From the NCBI RefSeq assembly GCF_000723405.1, contig NZ_CCAE010000014.1, positions 26,894 to 90,893 on the forward strand: 64,000 bases of DNA, read 5' to 3'. Positions 38,189 through 46,969 of the stretch are shown here, in pieces. The notes beneath the pieces were generated by a model, which was not told where the DNA came from, did not search any database, and saw only the letters and a list, made by a program, of their open reading frames with translations. Position 1 is the stretch's first letter, and every line of letters begins with the position of its first letter. This DNA comes from Hydrogenophaga intermedia (GTDB lineage: Bacteria > Pseudomonadota > Gammaproteobacteria > Burkholderiales > Burkholderiaceae_C). The translations under genes and the position numbers were made by a program.

Positions 38189-39205
38189 TCAGAACTTCGC
38201 GCCCAGTTCGACCGCGGTGTCCACCAGCTTGCCGCCCTCGGGTACTTCCTTGCCGAAGTCGGCGTACACGGCCTTGCTGGCGGCGATGAACGCGTTCTTG
38301 TCGGGATCGTTCACCTGCACGCCCGCGGCCTTGATCTTGTCCACCAGCTCCTTGTCGAGCTCCGCCGCGGTCTTGTAGACGAAGGGCTGAACGTCCTTGG
38401 CGGTCTTCTCGAGCACGGCACGCACATCGGCGGGCAGCGAGGCGAACTTGCGCGAACCCGCGGCCAGGTAGGCCGGCGTGTACACGTGGCCGGTCATGGA
38501 GAGGTACTTCTGCACCTCCTGGAACTTGGAGGAGTAGATCTGCGTGAGCGGGTTCTCCTGCCCGTCCATCACGCCGGTCTGCAGCGCCACGAACACCTCG
38601 GACAGCGCCATCGGCGAGGGGTTGGCACCGTAGGCCTGGAACATCTTCACGCGCCACACGCCCTGCGGCACGCGCAGCTTCATGCCCTTCAGGTCCTCGG
38701 GCTTGTTGATGGGGCGCACGTTGTTGGTCACGTTGCGGAAGCCGTTCTCCCACACGCCCAGGATCTTGTAGCCCTTCTCGTCGGCCATGGGCGCCAGCGC
38801 GGGCCAGACCACGGCCTTCTCGATGGCCATCATGTGCTCGCGGTTCTTCACGAGGTACGGCATCTCGAACATGCCGAAAGCCGGCACGGTGGAGGACATC
38901 ACCGTCGAGGGGATGGACAGCTCCAGCGTGCCCAGCCGCAGCTTCTGCATCATCTCCGTGTCGCCACCGAGCTGGCTGGAGCCGAACACCACCACCTTGG
39001 CCTTGTTGCCGAGGCGCTCGTTGGCCAGGCGCGCGAACTCGTTGGCCGAGCGCTCGAACAGCGAGCCGGGCCCGCCCACGTGGCCGAGCTTGATCTCCAT
39101 CTGCGCGTGCGCGGCGCCGCTGGCCAGCAGCAGCGCCGAGGCGCCGAGTGCAGTGGCGACGGCCCGTCGCGTGAGGACCGCAAGTGAACGGTGGCGAGTT
39201 GGCAT
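38189..39205 (-). CDS. dctP: TRAP transporter substrate-binding protein
   Basis: 338 residues from 'MPTRHRSLAVLTRRAVATALG', a twin-Arg-looking N-region (RR at positions 13-14) with a hydrophobic core and cleavage after 'GAAHA'. Upstream AGGAG near 39211. The DctP fold shows 'IKLGHVGGPGSLFERSANEFARLANERLGNKAKVVVFGSSQLGGDTEMMQKLRLG' and the conserved carboxylate-binding Arg in 'LKGMKLRVPQGV'. 'TGVMDGQENPLTQIYSSKFQEVQKYLSMTGH' is the typical ligand-pocket segment. It captures a periplasmic carboxylate. An 80-bp gap separates it from the aminotransferase gene. Confidence 0.94.
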   Translation of the reverse strand: MPTRHRSLAVLTRRAVATALGASALLLASGAAHAQMEIKLGHVGGPGSLFERSANEFARLANERLGNKAKVVVFGSSQLGGDTEMMQKLRLGTLELSIPSTVMSSTVPAFGMFEMPYLVKNREHMMAIEKAVVWPALAPMADEKGYKILGVWENGFRNVTNNVRPINKPEDLKGMKLRVPQGVWRVKMFQAYGANPSPMALSEVFVALQTGVMDGQENPLTQIYSSKFQEVQKYLSMTGHVYTPAYLAAGSRKFASLPADVRAVLEKTAKDVQPFVYKTAAELDKELVDKIKAAGVQVNDPDKNAFIAASKAVYADFGKEVPEGGKLVDTAVELGAKF

Positions 39206-39285
39206 GCTTGTCTCCTGTGTGGTTGTCGTCCGCTGAATGCGCCAGGCCCCGCCCACGGACGCTGCGGGGCCGCTGTCGTCCGGGC

Positions 39286-40536
39286 TCAGGCCATCGCGGG
39301 CTGGGCCTTTTCCTTTGCAGCGGGCGTGCCTTGCAACAGGCCGCCCGGATGGGCCGAGAAGTGGTCCATCACGGCCTGCACGCCCGAGCCGGCGAGGCGC
39401 ACGCCGGCCAGCTTGAGGCCCATCTCGCAGCCGGCCACCGTGGCCACCAGCGTCAGGTCGTTGCTGTCGCCCAGGTGGCCGATGCGGAACATGCGGCCCT
39501 TGACCTTGCCCAGGCCGGTGCCCAGCGAGCAGTCGAAGCGCTCGTAGATCAGCTTGCGCACCGCATCGGCGTCCACGCCCTCGGGCGTCATCACGCCGGT
39601 GAGGATGGGCGAGTACACGGCCGGGTCGGCGCACTGGATCGGCAGGCCCCAGGCCTGCACGGCGGCGCGCACGCCGGCGGCCCAGCGCTGGTGGCGCGCG
39701 AACACACGCTCCAGGCCGTCGGCCAGCAGCATGTCGCAGGCCTCGCTCAAGCCGTAGAGCAGGTTGGTGTTGGGCGTGGACGGCCAGTAGCCGGTCTTGT
39801 TCATCTCGATCATCTCGGCCCAGCCCCAGTAGGCGCGCGGCATGGTGGCCTTGGCACTGGCCTCGATGGCCTTGGGCGAGAGCGCGTTGAAGCCGATGCC
39901 GGGCGGCAGCATCAGGCCCTTCTGCGAGCCGCTGATGGACACGTCCACACCCCACTCGTCGTGGCGGTAGTCGGCGCCGGCCAGGCCGGAGATGGTGTCC
40001 ACCAGCAGCAGCGCCGGGTGCTTCGCGGCGTCGATGGCGCGGCGCACGGCGGCGATGTCGCTCGTCACGCCCGTGGAGGTTTCGTTGTGCACCACGCACA
40101 CGGCCTTGATGCTGTGCGCGCTGTCGGCCTTGAGGCGCTGCTCGATGCGGTCGGCGTGCACGCCATGGCGCCAGCCTTCAGCGCCGGGCAGGCCCAGTAC
40201 CTCGGTCTTGAGGCCCAGGCGCGTGGCGAGCTGGTTCCACAGGAAAGCGAAGTGGCCGGTCTCGTACATCAGCACGTGGTCGCCGGGGCTCAGCACGTTG
40301 ACCAGGGCCGCCTCCCAGGCGCCGGTGCCCGAGCCGGGATAGATCATCACCGGGTGGCGCGTCTTGAAAATCGCCTTCATGTCCGCCAGCACCTTCAGAC
40401 CCAGGCGGCCGAATTCGGGGCCGCGGTGGTCGATGGTGGGCAGGCTCATGGCGCGCAGGATCCGGTCGGGCACGGGCGAGGGGCCGGGGATCTGCAGGAA
40501 GTGGCGGCCGGTGGGGTGGGCGTCGGTGGTGAACAT
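39286..40536 (-). CDS. Alanine/serine-glyoxylate aminotransferase family protein
   Basis: 416 residues; ATG at 40536 ('MFTTDAHPTGRHFLQIPGPSPVPDRILRAM') is preferred over 40587 because the latter covers the operator region. A class V PLP enzyme: 'HNETSTGVTSDIAAVR', 'LLLVDTISGLAGADYRHDEWGVDVSISGSQKGLMLPPG', with the PLP Lys in SQKG. Members exchange amino groups between Ser or Ala and glyoxylate, or act on related amino acids and aminoethylphosphonate. It is first gene of the minus-strand locus, divergent from the GntR gene across a 129-bp region with two matching palindromes. The natural donor is unknown. Confidence 0.9.
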   Translation of the reverse strand: MFTTDAHPTGRHFLQIPGPSPVPDRILRAMSLPTIDHRGPEFGRLGLKVLADMKAIFKTRHPVMIYPGSGTGAWEAALVNVLSPGDHVLMYETGHFAFLWNQLATRLGLKTEVLGLPGAEGWRHGVHADRIEQRLKADSAHSIKAVCVVHNETSTGVTSDIAAVRRAIDAAKHPALLLVDTISGLAGADYRHDEWGVDVSISGSQKGLMLPPGIGFNALSPKAIEASAKATMPRAYWGWAEMIEMNKTGYWPSTPNTNLLYGLSEACDMLLADGLERVFARHQRWAAGVRAAVQAWGLPIQCADPAVYSPILTGVMTPEGVDADAVRKLIYERFDCSLGTGLGKVKGRMFRIGHLGDSNDLTLVATVAGCEMGLKLAGVRLAGSGVQAVMDHFSAHPGGLLQGTPAAKEKAQPAMA

Positions 40537-40568
40537 GGTGAAAGCCGGTTGACAGGTTTGCGGCCATT

Positions 40569-40582
40569 TTTTGTATTCAAAA
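40569..40582. promoter_or_regulatory. Putative GntR operator, site 1
   Basis: TTTTG-TATT-CAAAA, arms perfectly inverted, 33 bp upstream of the aminotransferase start. It matches site 2 at every arm base. Confidence 0.65.
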
Positions 40583-40643
40583 TGCAAATGTCAATGGCGA
40601 TCACCCTAAAATCACCCTGGAATCTCCGGATTGACGGCTGATT

Positions 40644-40657
40644 TTTTGCATACAAAA
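40644..40657. promoter_or_regulatory. Putative GntR operator, site 2
   Basis: TTTTG-CATA-CAAAA, arms perfectly inverted, ending 8 bp before the GntR ATG, where binding could repress translation initiation or transcription of gntR itself. The centre-to-centre distance to site 1 is 75 bp. Confidence 0.65.
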
Positions 40658-40665
40658 TTTCACTC

Positions 40666-41349
40666 ATGAGCCAACAGGCCCCCAGCATTCCCCGCCCCGT
40701 GTTGCACGAACAGGTGGCCGCGCGCCTGCGCCAGATGCTTGTGGAGGGCGACATCGCGCCCGGCGCCAAGCTCAACGAGCGCGCCCTGTGCGAGGCGCTG
40801 CGCATCTCGCGCACGCCGCTGCGCGAGGCCATCAAGATGCTCGCGGCCGAAGGCCTGGTGGAGCTGCTGCCCAATCGCGGTTCGGTCGCGGTGCAGCTCG
40901 ATGAGGAGGATGTGCGGCACACCTTCGAGGTGATGGCGGGCCTCGAGGCCCTGTCGGGCCAACTGGCGGCCGAGCGCATCGGCGCCGCCGAGGTGGCCGA
41001 GATCGAGGCCATGCATTTCGAGATGCTGGCCGCCTACACGCGGCGCGACCTCTCCACCTACTACCGGCTCAACGCGGCCATCCACCGCGCGATCAACGTG
41101 GCCGCGGGCAACCCGGTGCTCACCAGCACCTACAACCAGGTCAATGCGCGGCTGCAGGCGCTGCGCTTCCGTTCCAACCAGGACGGCGAGAAGTGGCAGC
41201 GCGCCGTGGCCGAACACGAGGCCATGGTGGCCGCGCTGAAGGCGCGTGACGGCGCGGCCCTGGCGCGCGTGCTGACCCAACACCTGCACCACAAACGCGA
41301 CGTGGTCATCGAGCAGATTCGCGCTGCCCAGAACGCCAGTCCCACATGA
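40666..41349 (+). CDS. GntR-family (FadR/FCD) transcriptional regulator
   Basis: 227 residues. Winged HTH 'LHEQVAARLRQMLVEGDIAPGAKLNERALCEALRISRTPLREAIKMLAAEGLVELLPNRG', then an all-helical FCD ligand-binding domain ('FEVMAGLEALSGQLAAERIG', metal-binding His/Asp residues around 'YRLNAAIHRAIN'). FCD regulators usually repress until an organic acid binds. It is probably the regulator of both divergent operons. Its stop overlaps the start of the FAD/Fe-S dehydrogenase by 4 bp (ATGA). Confidence 0.94.
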   Translation: MSQQAPSIPRPVLHEQVAARLRQMLVEGDIAPGAKLNERALCEALRISRTPLREAIKMLAAEGLVELLPNRGSVAVQLDEEDVRHTFEVMAGLEALSGQLAAERIGAAEVAEIEAMHFEMLAAYTRRDLSTYYRLNAAIHRAINVAAGNPVLTSTYNQVNARLQALRFRSNQDGEKWQRAVAEHEAMVAALKARDGAALARVLTQHLHHKRDVVIEQIRAAQNASPT

Positions 41350-44300
41350 ACGCACCCGATCCCCTCGCGCTCGACCGCGCCGACGCCGAGCGCTCCTACG
41401 AACAGGCCGCGCGCGTCGGCGGCGAGGTGGCGGGGCAACTGGCGCGCGAGCTGCGCCAGCACACGCAGGCCGAGGTGCTGTTCTCGCCCGCCGACCGCGG
41501 TCGCTACGCCACCGACGCCTCCATCTACCAGCAGATGCCGGTGGGCGTGTTCGTGCCCACCACTGCCGACGACGTGGCCACCGCGCTGCGGGTGTGCCGC
41601 CAGCTGCGCGTACCTCTGGTGCCGCGCGGCGGCGGCACCAGCCAGTGCGGGCAGACGGTGGGCACGGGTCTGGTGATCGATCACAGCAAGCACATGCGGC
41701 GCGTGCTGGCCGTGGACGCCGAGGCGCGCACCGCCACGGTCGAGCCGGGCATCGTGCTCGACCACCTCAACGCGCGGCTCAAGCCCCTGGGCCTGTGGTA
41801 CCCGGTCGACGTGTCCACCAGCGCGCAGGCCACGCTGGGCGGCATGGCGGGCAACAACTCCTGCGGCAGCCGCTCCATCGCCTACGGCAACATGGTCCAC
41901 AACGTGCTGGGCGCCCAGGCCTGGCTGGCCGACGGGCAACTGCTGGACTTCGGCGCCTACGACAAGGCCAGCGGCGAGGCGCGCGCCATCGGCGACTTCG
42001 TGCGTGACCTGGCGGCGCGGCACGCCGGCGAAATCGACGCGCACTGGCCCAAGGTGCTGCGCCGCGTGGCCGGCTACAACCTCGACGTCTTTCGCAACCA
42101 GAACCCGAGGCCTTACACCGGTGACGGCTCGGTCAACCTGGCGCACCTGCTCATCGGCAGCGAAGGCACGCTGGCGCTCACGCGCTCGCTCACGCTGCGC
42201 CTGAGCGAGCTGCCGAAGGCCAAGGTATTGGGGGTGGTGAACTTCCCCACCTTCTACAAGGCCATGGACAGCGCCCAGCACATCGTGAAGCTGGGCGAGA
42301 ACATGCCGGTGGGCCAGCTCACGGCGGTCGAGCTGGTCGATCGCACCATGATCGAGCTGTCGCTGAAGAACCCCGCCTTCGCGCCCACCATCCGCACCGC
42401 GCTGTCGCCGCACATCAACGGCGGTCGGCCCGACGCCGTGCTGCTCGTCGAGTTCAGCGGCCCGAGCAAGGACGTCATCCGCCACAAGCTGCGCGAGCTG
42501 GTGGAGCTGATGGGCGAGCTGGGCCTGCCCGGCAGCGTGGTCGAGATGGTCGACGACGCGCCGCAGAAGAGCCTGTGGGAAGTGCGCAAGGCGGGCCTGA
42601 ACATCATGATGAGCCTGCGCGGCGACGGCAAGCCGGTGAGCTTCATCGAGGACTGCGCGGTGCCGCTGGAGAGCCTGGCCGAGTACACCGACGCGCTGAC
42701 GCAGGTGTTCCGCCGGCACGGCACGCGTGGCACCTGGTACGCGCACGCCTCGGTGGGCACGCTGCACGTGCGGCCCATTCTCGACATGCGCACCGACGGC
42801 CCGCAGGGTGGCGCTGCGAAGATGCGCGCCATCGCCGAGGAAGCCAGCGCGCTGGTGCGCCGCTACAAGGGCGCCTACAGCGGCGAGCACGGCGACGGCC
42901 TGTGCCGCGGCGAGTGGATCGAATGGCAGTTCGGCCCGCGCCTGAACGAGGCCTTTCGCGCCATCAAGCAGCGCTTCGATCCGCAGGGCCTGCTGTGCCC
43001 GCGTCGCATGGTCGACCCACCGAAGATGGACGACACCCGGCTGATGCGTTTTCCGCCCAGCTACCGCGTGGTGCCGATCCGCACCGCGCTGGACTGGAGC
43101 GCCTGGAACGTGCAGACCGACCCGGTGAGCGAGCAGACCAGCGCGCCGGGCACCGGCGGCGATCCGGCGCAGGGCCTGGCCAAGGCGGTGGAGATGTGCA
43201 ACAACAACGGGCACTGCCGCCAGTTCGACGCCGGCACCATGTGCCCGAGCTACCGCGTCACGCGCGACGAGCAGCACCTCACGCGCGGGCGGGCCAACAC
43301 CCTGCGCCTGGCCCTCAGCGGTCAGCTCGACGGCCTCTTGGGGCCCGAGGCCTTCACCAGCGACGCGGTGCGCGAGGCCATGGACCTGTGCGTGGGCTGC
43401 AAGGGCTGCAAGCGCGACTGCCCCACGGGCGTGGACATGGCCCGCATGAAGACCGAGTGGCTGCACCACCACCACGCACGCCATGGCCATTCGCTCAAGG
43501 ACCGGCTCATCGCGCACCTGCCCGATTACGCGCACCGCGTGGCGCCGCTGGCGCCGCTGCTCAATCTGCGCAACCGCTGGCCCTGGCTGGCCGCGTTGGG
43601 CGAGCGCTGGCTGGGCCTGAGCGCGGCGCGCAGCCTGCCCGCCTGGCGCCGCCGCCACTTCTTCAACCATCCGCCGCGCACGGCCACCCGCGAGGAGGTG
43701 CTGGCCGCCGAGCGCGGCGTGGTGCTGTTCGTGGACACCTTCAACGGCCACTTCGAGGACGAGAACGCGCGCGATGCCGTGCGCGTGCTGCAGGCGGCGG
43801 GCTACACGGTGCACGTGGCCGCGAAACACGGGGAACCTGGCGCGCCGGCTGGTCACCTGTGCTGCGGACGCACCTACCTGGCCGCCGGCATGGTCGACGC
43901 CGCGCGCGAGAAGGCGCGTGAACTGCTCGCCAGCCTGCAGCCGCTGGCCGAACGCGGGCTGGCCATCGTCGGGCTGGAGCCGTCGTGCCTGCTCACCCTG
44001 CGCGACGAGCTGCTGGTGATGGGACTGGGCGAGGGCGCGCAGGTGGTGGCGGACAAGGCGCTGCTGTTCGAGGAGTTCCTGGCGCAGGAGGCGCGCGACG
44101 GCCGGCTGGAGGCGCTCAAGTCACGGCTGCAGCCGCTGTCGCAGCCGGTGCTGGTGCACGGCCACTGCCACCAGAAGGCCTTCGACGCCGTCACGCCGGT
44201 CATGGAGGTGCTGCGCTGGGTGCCGGGCGCGCAGCCCACGCTGATCGAGAGCAGTTGCTGCGGCATGGCTGGCAGCTTCGGCTACGAGGCCGCGCACCAG

Positions 44301-44468
44301 GCGGTGTCGATGCAGATGGCCGAGCTCAGTCTGCTGCCCGCGGTGCGGGCGCAGCCCGACGCCATCGTGGTTGCCGATGGCACGAGCTGCCGCCACCAGA
44401 TCCACGACGGCGCGCAGCGCGAGGCCATTCACGTCAGCCGGCTGCTGGCGCGGCAGTTGGACGACTGA
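41346..44468 (+). CDS. FAD-binding and Fe-S dehydrogenase, YdiJ-type D-2-hydroxyacid dehydrogenase
   Basis: 1,040 residues. The N-terminal PCMH FAD domain has 'VPTTADDVATALRVCRQLRVPLVPRGGGTSQCGQTVGTGLVIDHSKHMRR' and 'GGMAGNNSCGSRSIAYGNMVHNV'; the FAD-oxidase C domain follows to ~600. Then come two Fe-S clusters ('CNNNGHCRQFDAGTMCPSYR' and 'CVGCKGCKRDCPTGVDMARMK') and a C-terminal pair of CCG half-domains ('GHCHQKAFDAV', 'SSCCGMAGSFGYE'). Members oxidise D-lactate, D-2-hydroxyglutarate or glycolate to 2-oxoacids and pass electrons to quinones at the inner membrane. Coupled to the GntR gene, it is likely the entry dehydrogenase of the locus for a 2-hydroxyacid. Confidence 0.93.
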   Translation: MNAPDPLALDRADAERSYEQAARVGGEVAGQLARELRQHTQAEVLFSPADRGRYATDASIYQQMPVGVFVPTTADDVATALRVCRQLRVPLVPRGGGTSQCGQTVGTGLVIDHSKHMRRVLAVDAEARTATVEPGIVLDHLNARLKPLGLWYPVDVSTSAQATLGGMAGNNSCGSRSIAYGNMVHNVLGAQAWLADGQLLDFGAYDKASGEARAIGDFVRDLAARHAGEIDAHWPKVLRRVAGYNLDVFRNQNPRPYTGDGSVNLAHLLIGSEGTLALTRSLTLRLSELPKAKVLGVVNFPTFYKAMDSAQHIVKLGENMPVGQLTAVELVDRTMIELSLKNPAFAPTIRTALSPHINGGRPDAVLLVEFSGPSKDVIRHKLRELVELMGELGLPGSVVEMVDDAPQKSLWEVRKAGLNIMMSLRGDGKPVSFIEDCAVPLESLAEYTDALTQVFRRHGTRGTWYAHASVGTLHVRPILDMRTDGPQGGAAKMRAIAEEASALVRRYKGAYSGEHGDGLCRGEWIEWQFGPRLNEAFRAIKQRFDPQGLLCPRRMVDPPKMDDTRLMRFPPSYRVVPIRTALDWSAWNVQTDPVSEQTSAPGTGGDPAQGLAKAVEMCNNNGHCRQFDAGTMCPSYRVTRDEQHLTRGRANTLRLALSGQLDGLLGPEAFTSDAVREAMDLCVGCKGCKRDCPTGVDMARMKTEWLHHHHARHGHSLKDRLIAHLPDYAHRVAPLAPLLNLRNRWPWLAALGERWLGLSAARSLPAWRRRHFFNHPPRTATREEVLAAERGVVLFVDTFNGHFEDENARDAVRVLQAAGYTVHVAAKHGEPGAPAGHLCCGRTYLAAGMVDAAREKARELLASLQPLAERGLAIVGLEPSCLLTLRDELLVMGLGEGAQVVADKALLFEEFLAQEARDGRLEALKSRLQPLSQPVLVHGHCHQKAFDAVTPVMEVLRWVPGAQPTLIESSCCGMAGSFGYEAAHQAVSMQMAELSLLPAVRAQPDAIVVADGTSCRHQIHDGAQREAIHVSRLLARQLDD

Positions 44469-44497
44469 GGTCGGTGTCCGGTTCTCGTGCCGGGGGT

Positions 44498-45394
44498 TCA
44501 GCCCGGCTGGCCCGACGTGTCCACCATGTCGGCCGGGCGCGAGGCCACGAAGCCCAGCCGGCCGATCTGGAACAGCACGTTGCGCAGCAGGCGCGCCAGT
44601 TGGGCGCGCGCATCGCGCGAAGGCGTCAGCGCCATGAGCGAGATCGAGGGCAGGCAGGTTTCGATGGCGTCCTCGTGGGCGGGGGCCCAGGTGCGCAGCA
44701 GGTGATCGCGCCCCATGGCCAGGCGCGCGTCCACCAGCGCCACCGCGCGTTCGAGCTTGTTCACGTCCTCGAAGCCGATGTCCCAGCAGACCTGTCGGCC
44801 CTCGTGCCGCTCGATCACGCTGCAGCCCAGCGGCAGCGCCCAGCGCTTGGGCTCGGCCTTGCTGGAGAGCAGTCGCCGCGCGTGTTCCCACAGGGTGCCG
44901 GTGTCGGCCACGAAATCCTCGAGCGCCTGGCGGATTTCCACCGCCATGTCGCCCTGCGAGCCCGGGCCGGGCACCACCACCACGCCGCCGCTGTCGAGCC
45001 GGGCGCTGTCCACGGTGACGCGCTGCGGGTGCCAGCTCGCCGACACCGAGTCGGCCACGCCGCGCACCAGTTCGCGCGCGGTCCAGGGCGCCAGCATCAG
45101 CGTGACCCCACCGGACTGCAGGATGCGCAGGGCAACCGGGGTGGGCGAGCCTTCGCCGAGCAGGCGTTGCAGCACCGTGGCCGCCTCGCGCTGGTCGTGG
45201 CGGTCGGCGCCCATCAGCACCACCACCACGTGGGGCGCGGAGCGCTTCATGGCCGGCGCGATGCAGACCATGCACTGCACCTTGGCCTCGGCCTTGGAGA
45301 AGACGTCGCAGGAGCTGCGCGGCGGGAGAACGGCACCGTCGTGGTTGAGGGCCTGCACGACGGCGGGGGGCGTGTCGATGGTGGTGCGGGGCAT
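44498..45394 (-). CDS. Uncharacterised protein next to the helical-protein cluster
   Basis: 298 residues from ATG at 45394 ('MPRTTIDTPPAVVQAL'); an in-frame TTG at 45421 is an alternative and no clear RBS supports either. I do not recognise a family. Predicted mixed alpha/beta, no signal peptide or membrane helix. Notable residues: a Cys cluster ('SSCDVFSKAEAKVQCMVCIAP') and a hydrophobic strand 'PHVVVVLMGADRHD'. A central 'WALPLGCSVIERHEGRQVCWDIGFEDVNKLERAVALVDARLAMGRDHLLRTW' and a helical end follow. It is last in transcription order of the cluster after the pseudouridine synthase. Confidence 0.7.
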   Translation of the reverse strand: MPRTTIDTPPAVVQALNHDGAVLPPRSSCDVFSKAEAKVQCMVCIAPAMKRSAPHVVVVLMGADRHDQREAATVLQRLLGEGSPTPVALRILQSGGVTLMLAPWTARELVRGVADSVSASWHPQRVTVDSARLDSGGVVVVPGPGSQGDMAVEIRQALEDFVADTGTLWEHARRLLSSKAEPKRWALPLGCSVIERHEGRQVCWDIGFEDVNKLERAVALVDARLAMGRDHLLRTWAPAHEDAIETCLPSISLMALTPSRDARAQLARLLRNVLFQIGRLGFVASRPADMVDTSGQPG

Positions 45395-45521
45395 GTAAGA
45401 CGAAAGCGCGACAGCGGACAAAAAGGCGAGAGCGGCCTGCCACTCACGTCGGCAGGTTCGATGCTTTCTTGACCCTGGGTTCCCCCTCAGGGGATCGCTT
45501 GCGTCTGTGGGCGACTGCCGG

Positions 45522-46454
45522 TCAGTCCGGTGGCCAGTCCAGTGCCCGCGCGCTCTCGAACCGCCGCGGCCGGCCCGTCACCGGGTCGGTGAAGGCGATG
45601 GCGCGCGCGAGCAGGCGCAACGGTTCGGCGAAGTCCTCGGGCTCGCCGGGGCCGCGCCGCACGCGCGGGTAGAACTGGTCGCCCGCGATGGGCAGGCCCA
45701 GCGCGTCCAGGTGCACGCGCAACTGGTGGCGCTTGCCGGTGAGCGGCGCCAGCCCATAGCGCGCCCAGGCAGCGCGCACCTCCAGCCGCTCGATGCGCGT
45801 CTCGCTGTTGGGCTCGCCTTCGGCCTCCACCATGCGAAAGAAGGCCTCCACGTCTTCCTCGATGCGGCTGAGGCGCGTGAGCGGCATGGCCAGCGTGGGG
45901 TCGTGCGGCGCGATGGCCTCGTAGGTCTTCACGACCGCACGCTCGCGAAACAGCGCGTGGTAGGCGTTGCGGTCCTGCGGGCGCAGGTTGAACACCACCA
46001 GACCGGCGGTCTCGCGGTCGATGCGGTGGATGGGGTTGAGCGTGTCGATGCCCGTGCGCTGCTTGAGCCGCACCATGAGGCTGTGGCGCACGTAGCGGCC
46101 CGTGGGCGTGACGGGCATGAAGTGCGGCTTGTCGGCCACCAGCAGGTGCTCGTCCTGGAACAGGATGCCGGGCTCGAACGGGATCTCGGCCTCGTCGTCG
46201 AGGTGGCGCCAGTAGTAGAGCCGCGCGCCGGGCGTGCAGGGGGCATCGGGCGTCACCGCCTGGCCGTGGTCGTCCAGCACCTCGCCGCGGGCCATGCGCT
46301 GCGCCCATTCGGCGGGCGAGACCACGGGCAGCCGCTCGCTCAGGAACTGCAGTGCCGAGGCCCAGGGCAGGGGCTTGGTGAAGGGCACGGCCACGCAACT
46401 GGGCGATACGCCGTCGCGCGTGGGGATCAGCGGGTTCTTCGGGCGGTGGGTCAC
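45522..46454 (-). CDS. RluA-family pseudouridine synthase
   Basis: 310 residues. Catalytic Asp in 'IHRIDRETAGLVVFNLRPQDR' (HRLDRxTSG motif), plus 'AWARYGLAPLTGKRHQLRVHLDALGLPIAGDQFYP', the conserved RluA C-terminal block. The N-terminal S4-like segment ('LSERLPVVSPAEWAQRMARGEVLDDHGQAV') resembles RluA/TruC proteins. It converts uridine to pseudouridine in rRNA or tRNA; the site is not assignable. It starts 4 bp after the small chaperone-like gene and so is probably read from the same transcript. Confidence 0.9.
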   Translation of the reverse strand: MTHRPKNPLIPTRDGVSPSCVAVPFTKPLPWASALQFLSERLPVVSPAEWAQRMARGEVLDDHGQAVTPDAPCTPGARLYYWRHLDDEAEIPFEPGILFQDEHLLVADKPHFMPVTPTGRYVRHSLMVRLKQRTGIDTLNPIHRIDRETAGLVVFNLRPQDRNAYHALFRERAVVKTYEAIAPHDPTLAMPLTRLSRIEEDVEAFFRMVEAEGEPNSETRIERLEVRAAWARYGLAPLTGKRHQLRVHLDALGLPIAGDQFYPRVRRGPGEPEDFAEPLRLLARAIAFTDPVTGRPRRFESARALDWPPD

Positions 46455-46458
46455 GGGC

Positions 46459-46950
46459 TCAGGCGAAGGGCAGCATCGGTGTGGTGCCTGCGATTGTCAG
46501 AGCGATTGCCTGCGGCGGCCTCGCGGCGGCCCAGGCCTCTTGTGCGAGCTGCCGGCACAGCAACAGCGCCTCGTGGTGCAGACGCAGCGTGCGCGCGACG
46601 GCCGCGTGTGCCAGTTCGCCGAATGCGATGCGCGACGCCAGCATGGCCTGTTGCGTGGCCGCGTGCCACCAGAGCGTGATGGCCTCGCCGTGGACCACGT
46701 GTGGCATCGAAACGGACCAGCCCGGGTCCCGCCAGTCTGGCATGGCGTCGAGTTCGGCGGGCGATGGCGCCACCAGGGTCAGGGCCTCGACGGCCTCCAG
46801 GCCGCTGAGGCTGCGCCAGGCCATGGGGTGCTCGTGGCCGAGCGTGCCGCTGACCACCTCGTCCTCGAGCCGGGCGTCGCTGAAGAGCTCGGGCTCGGCC
46901 TGCAGCCAGGGGGCGAGGTCGGGGGGGAGGGGGCTGGGGACGGGGTTCAT
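46459..46950 (-). CDS. Small uncharacterised protein A, chaperone-like, paired with helical protein A
   Basis: 163 residues, not assignable to a named family by eye. It is paralogous to the protein at 52052-52531: HPMAWR at 41-46, WRDPGWSV at 73-80, TLWWHAA at 92-98, FGEL at 110-113 and VARTLRLH at 118-125 all line up, with a poorly conserved tail. Size, lack of signal peptide, the strand-rich centre followed by a helix and position 19 bp after a large gene are the usual traits of class I type III secretion chaperones (CesT-like); this assignment is inference only. Confidence 0.75.
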   Translation of the reverse strand: MNPVPSPLPPDLAPWLQAEPELFSDARLEDEVVSGTLGHEHPMAWRSLSGLEAVEALTLVAPSPAELDAMPDWRDPGWSVSMPHVVHGEAITLWWHAATQQAMLASRIAFGELAHAAVARTLRLHHEALLLCRQLAQEAWAAARPPQAIALTIAGTTPMLPFA

Positions 46951-46969
46951 GGCCTGCGTGGAGGCTGCT

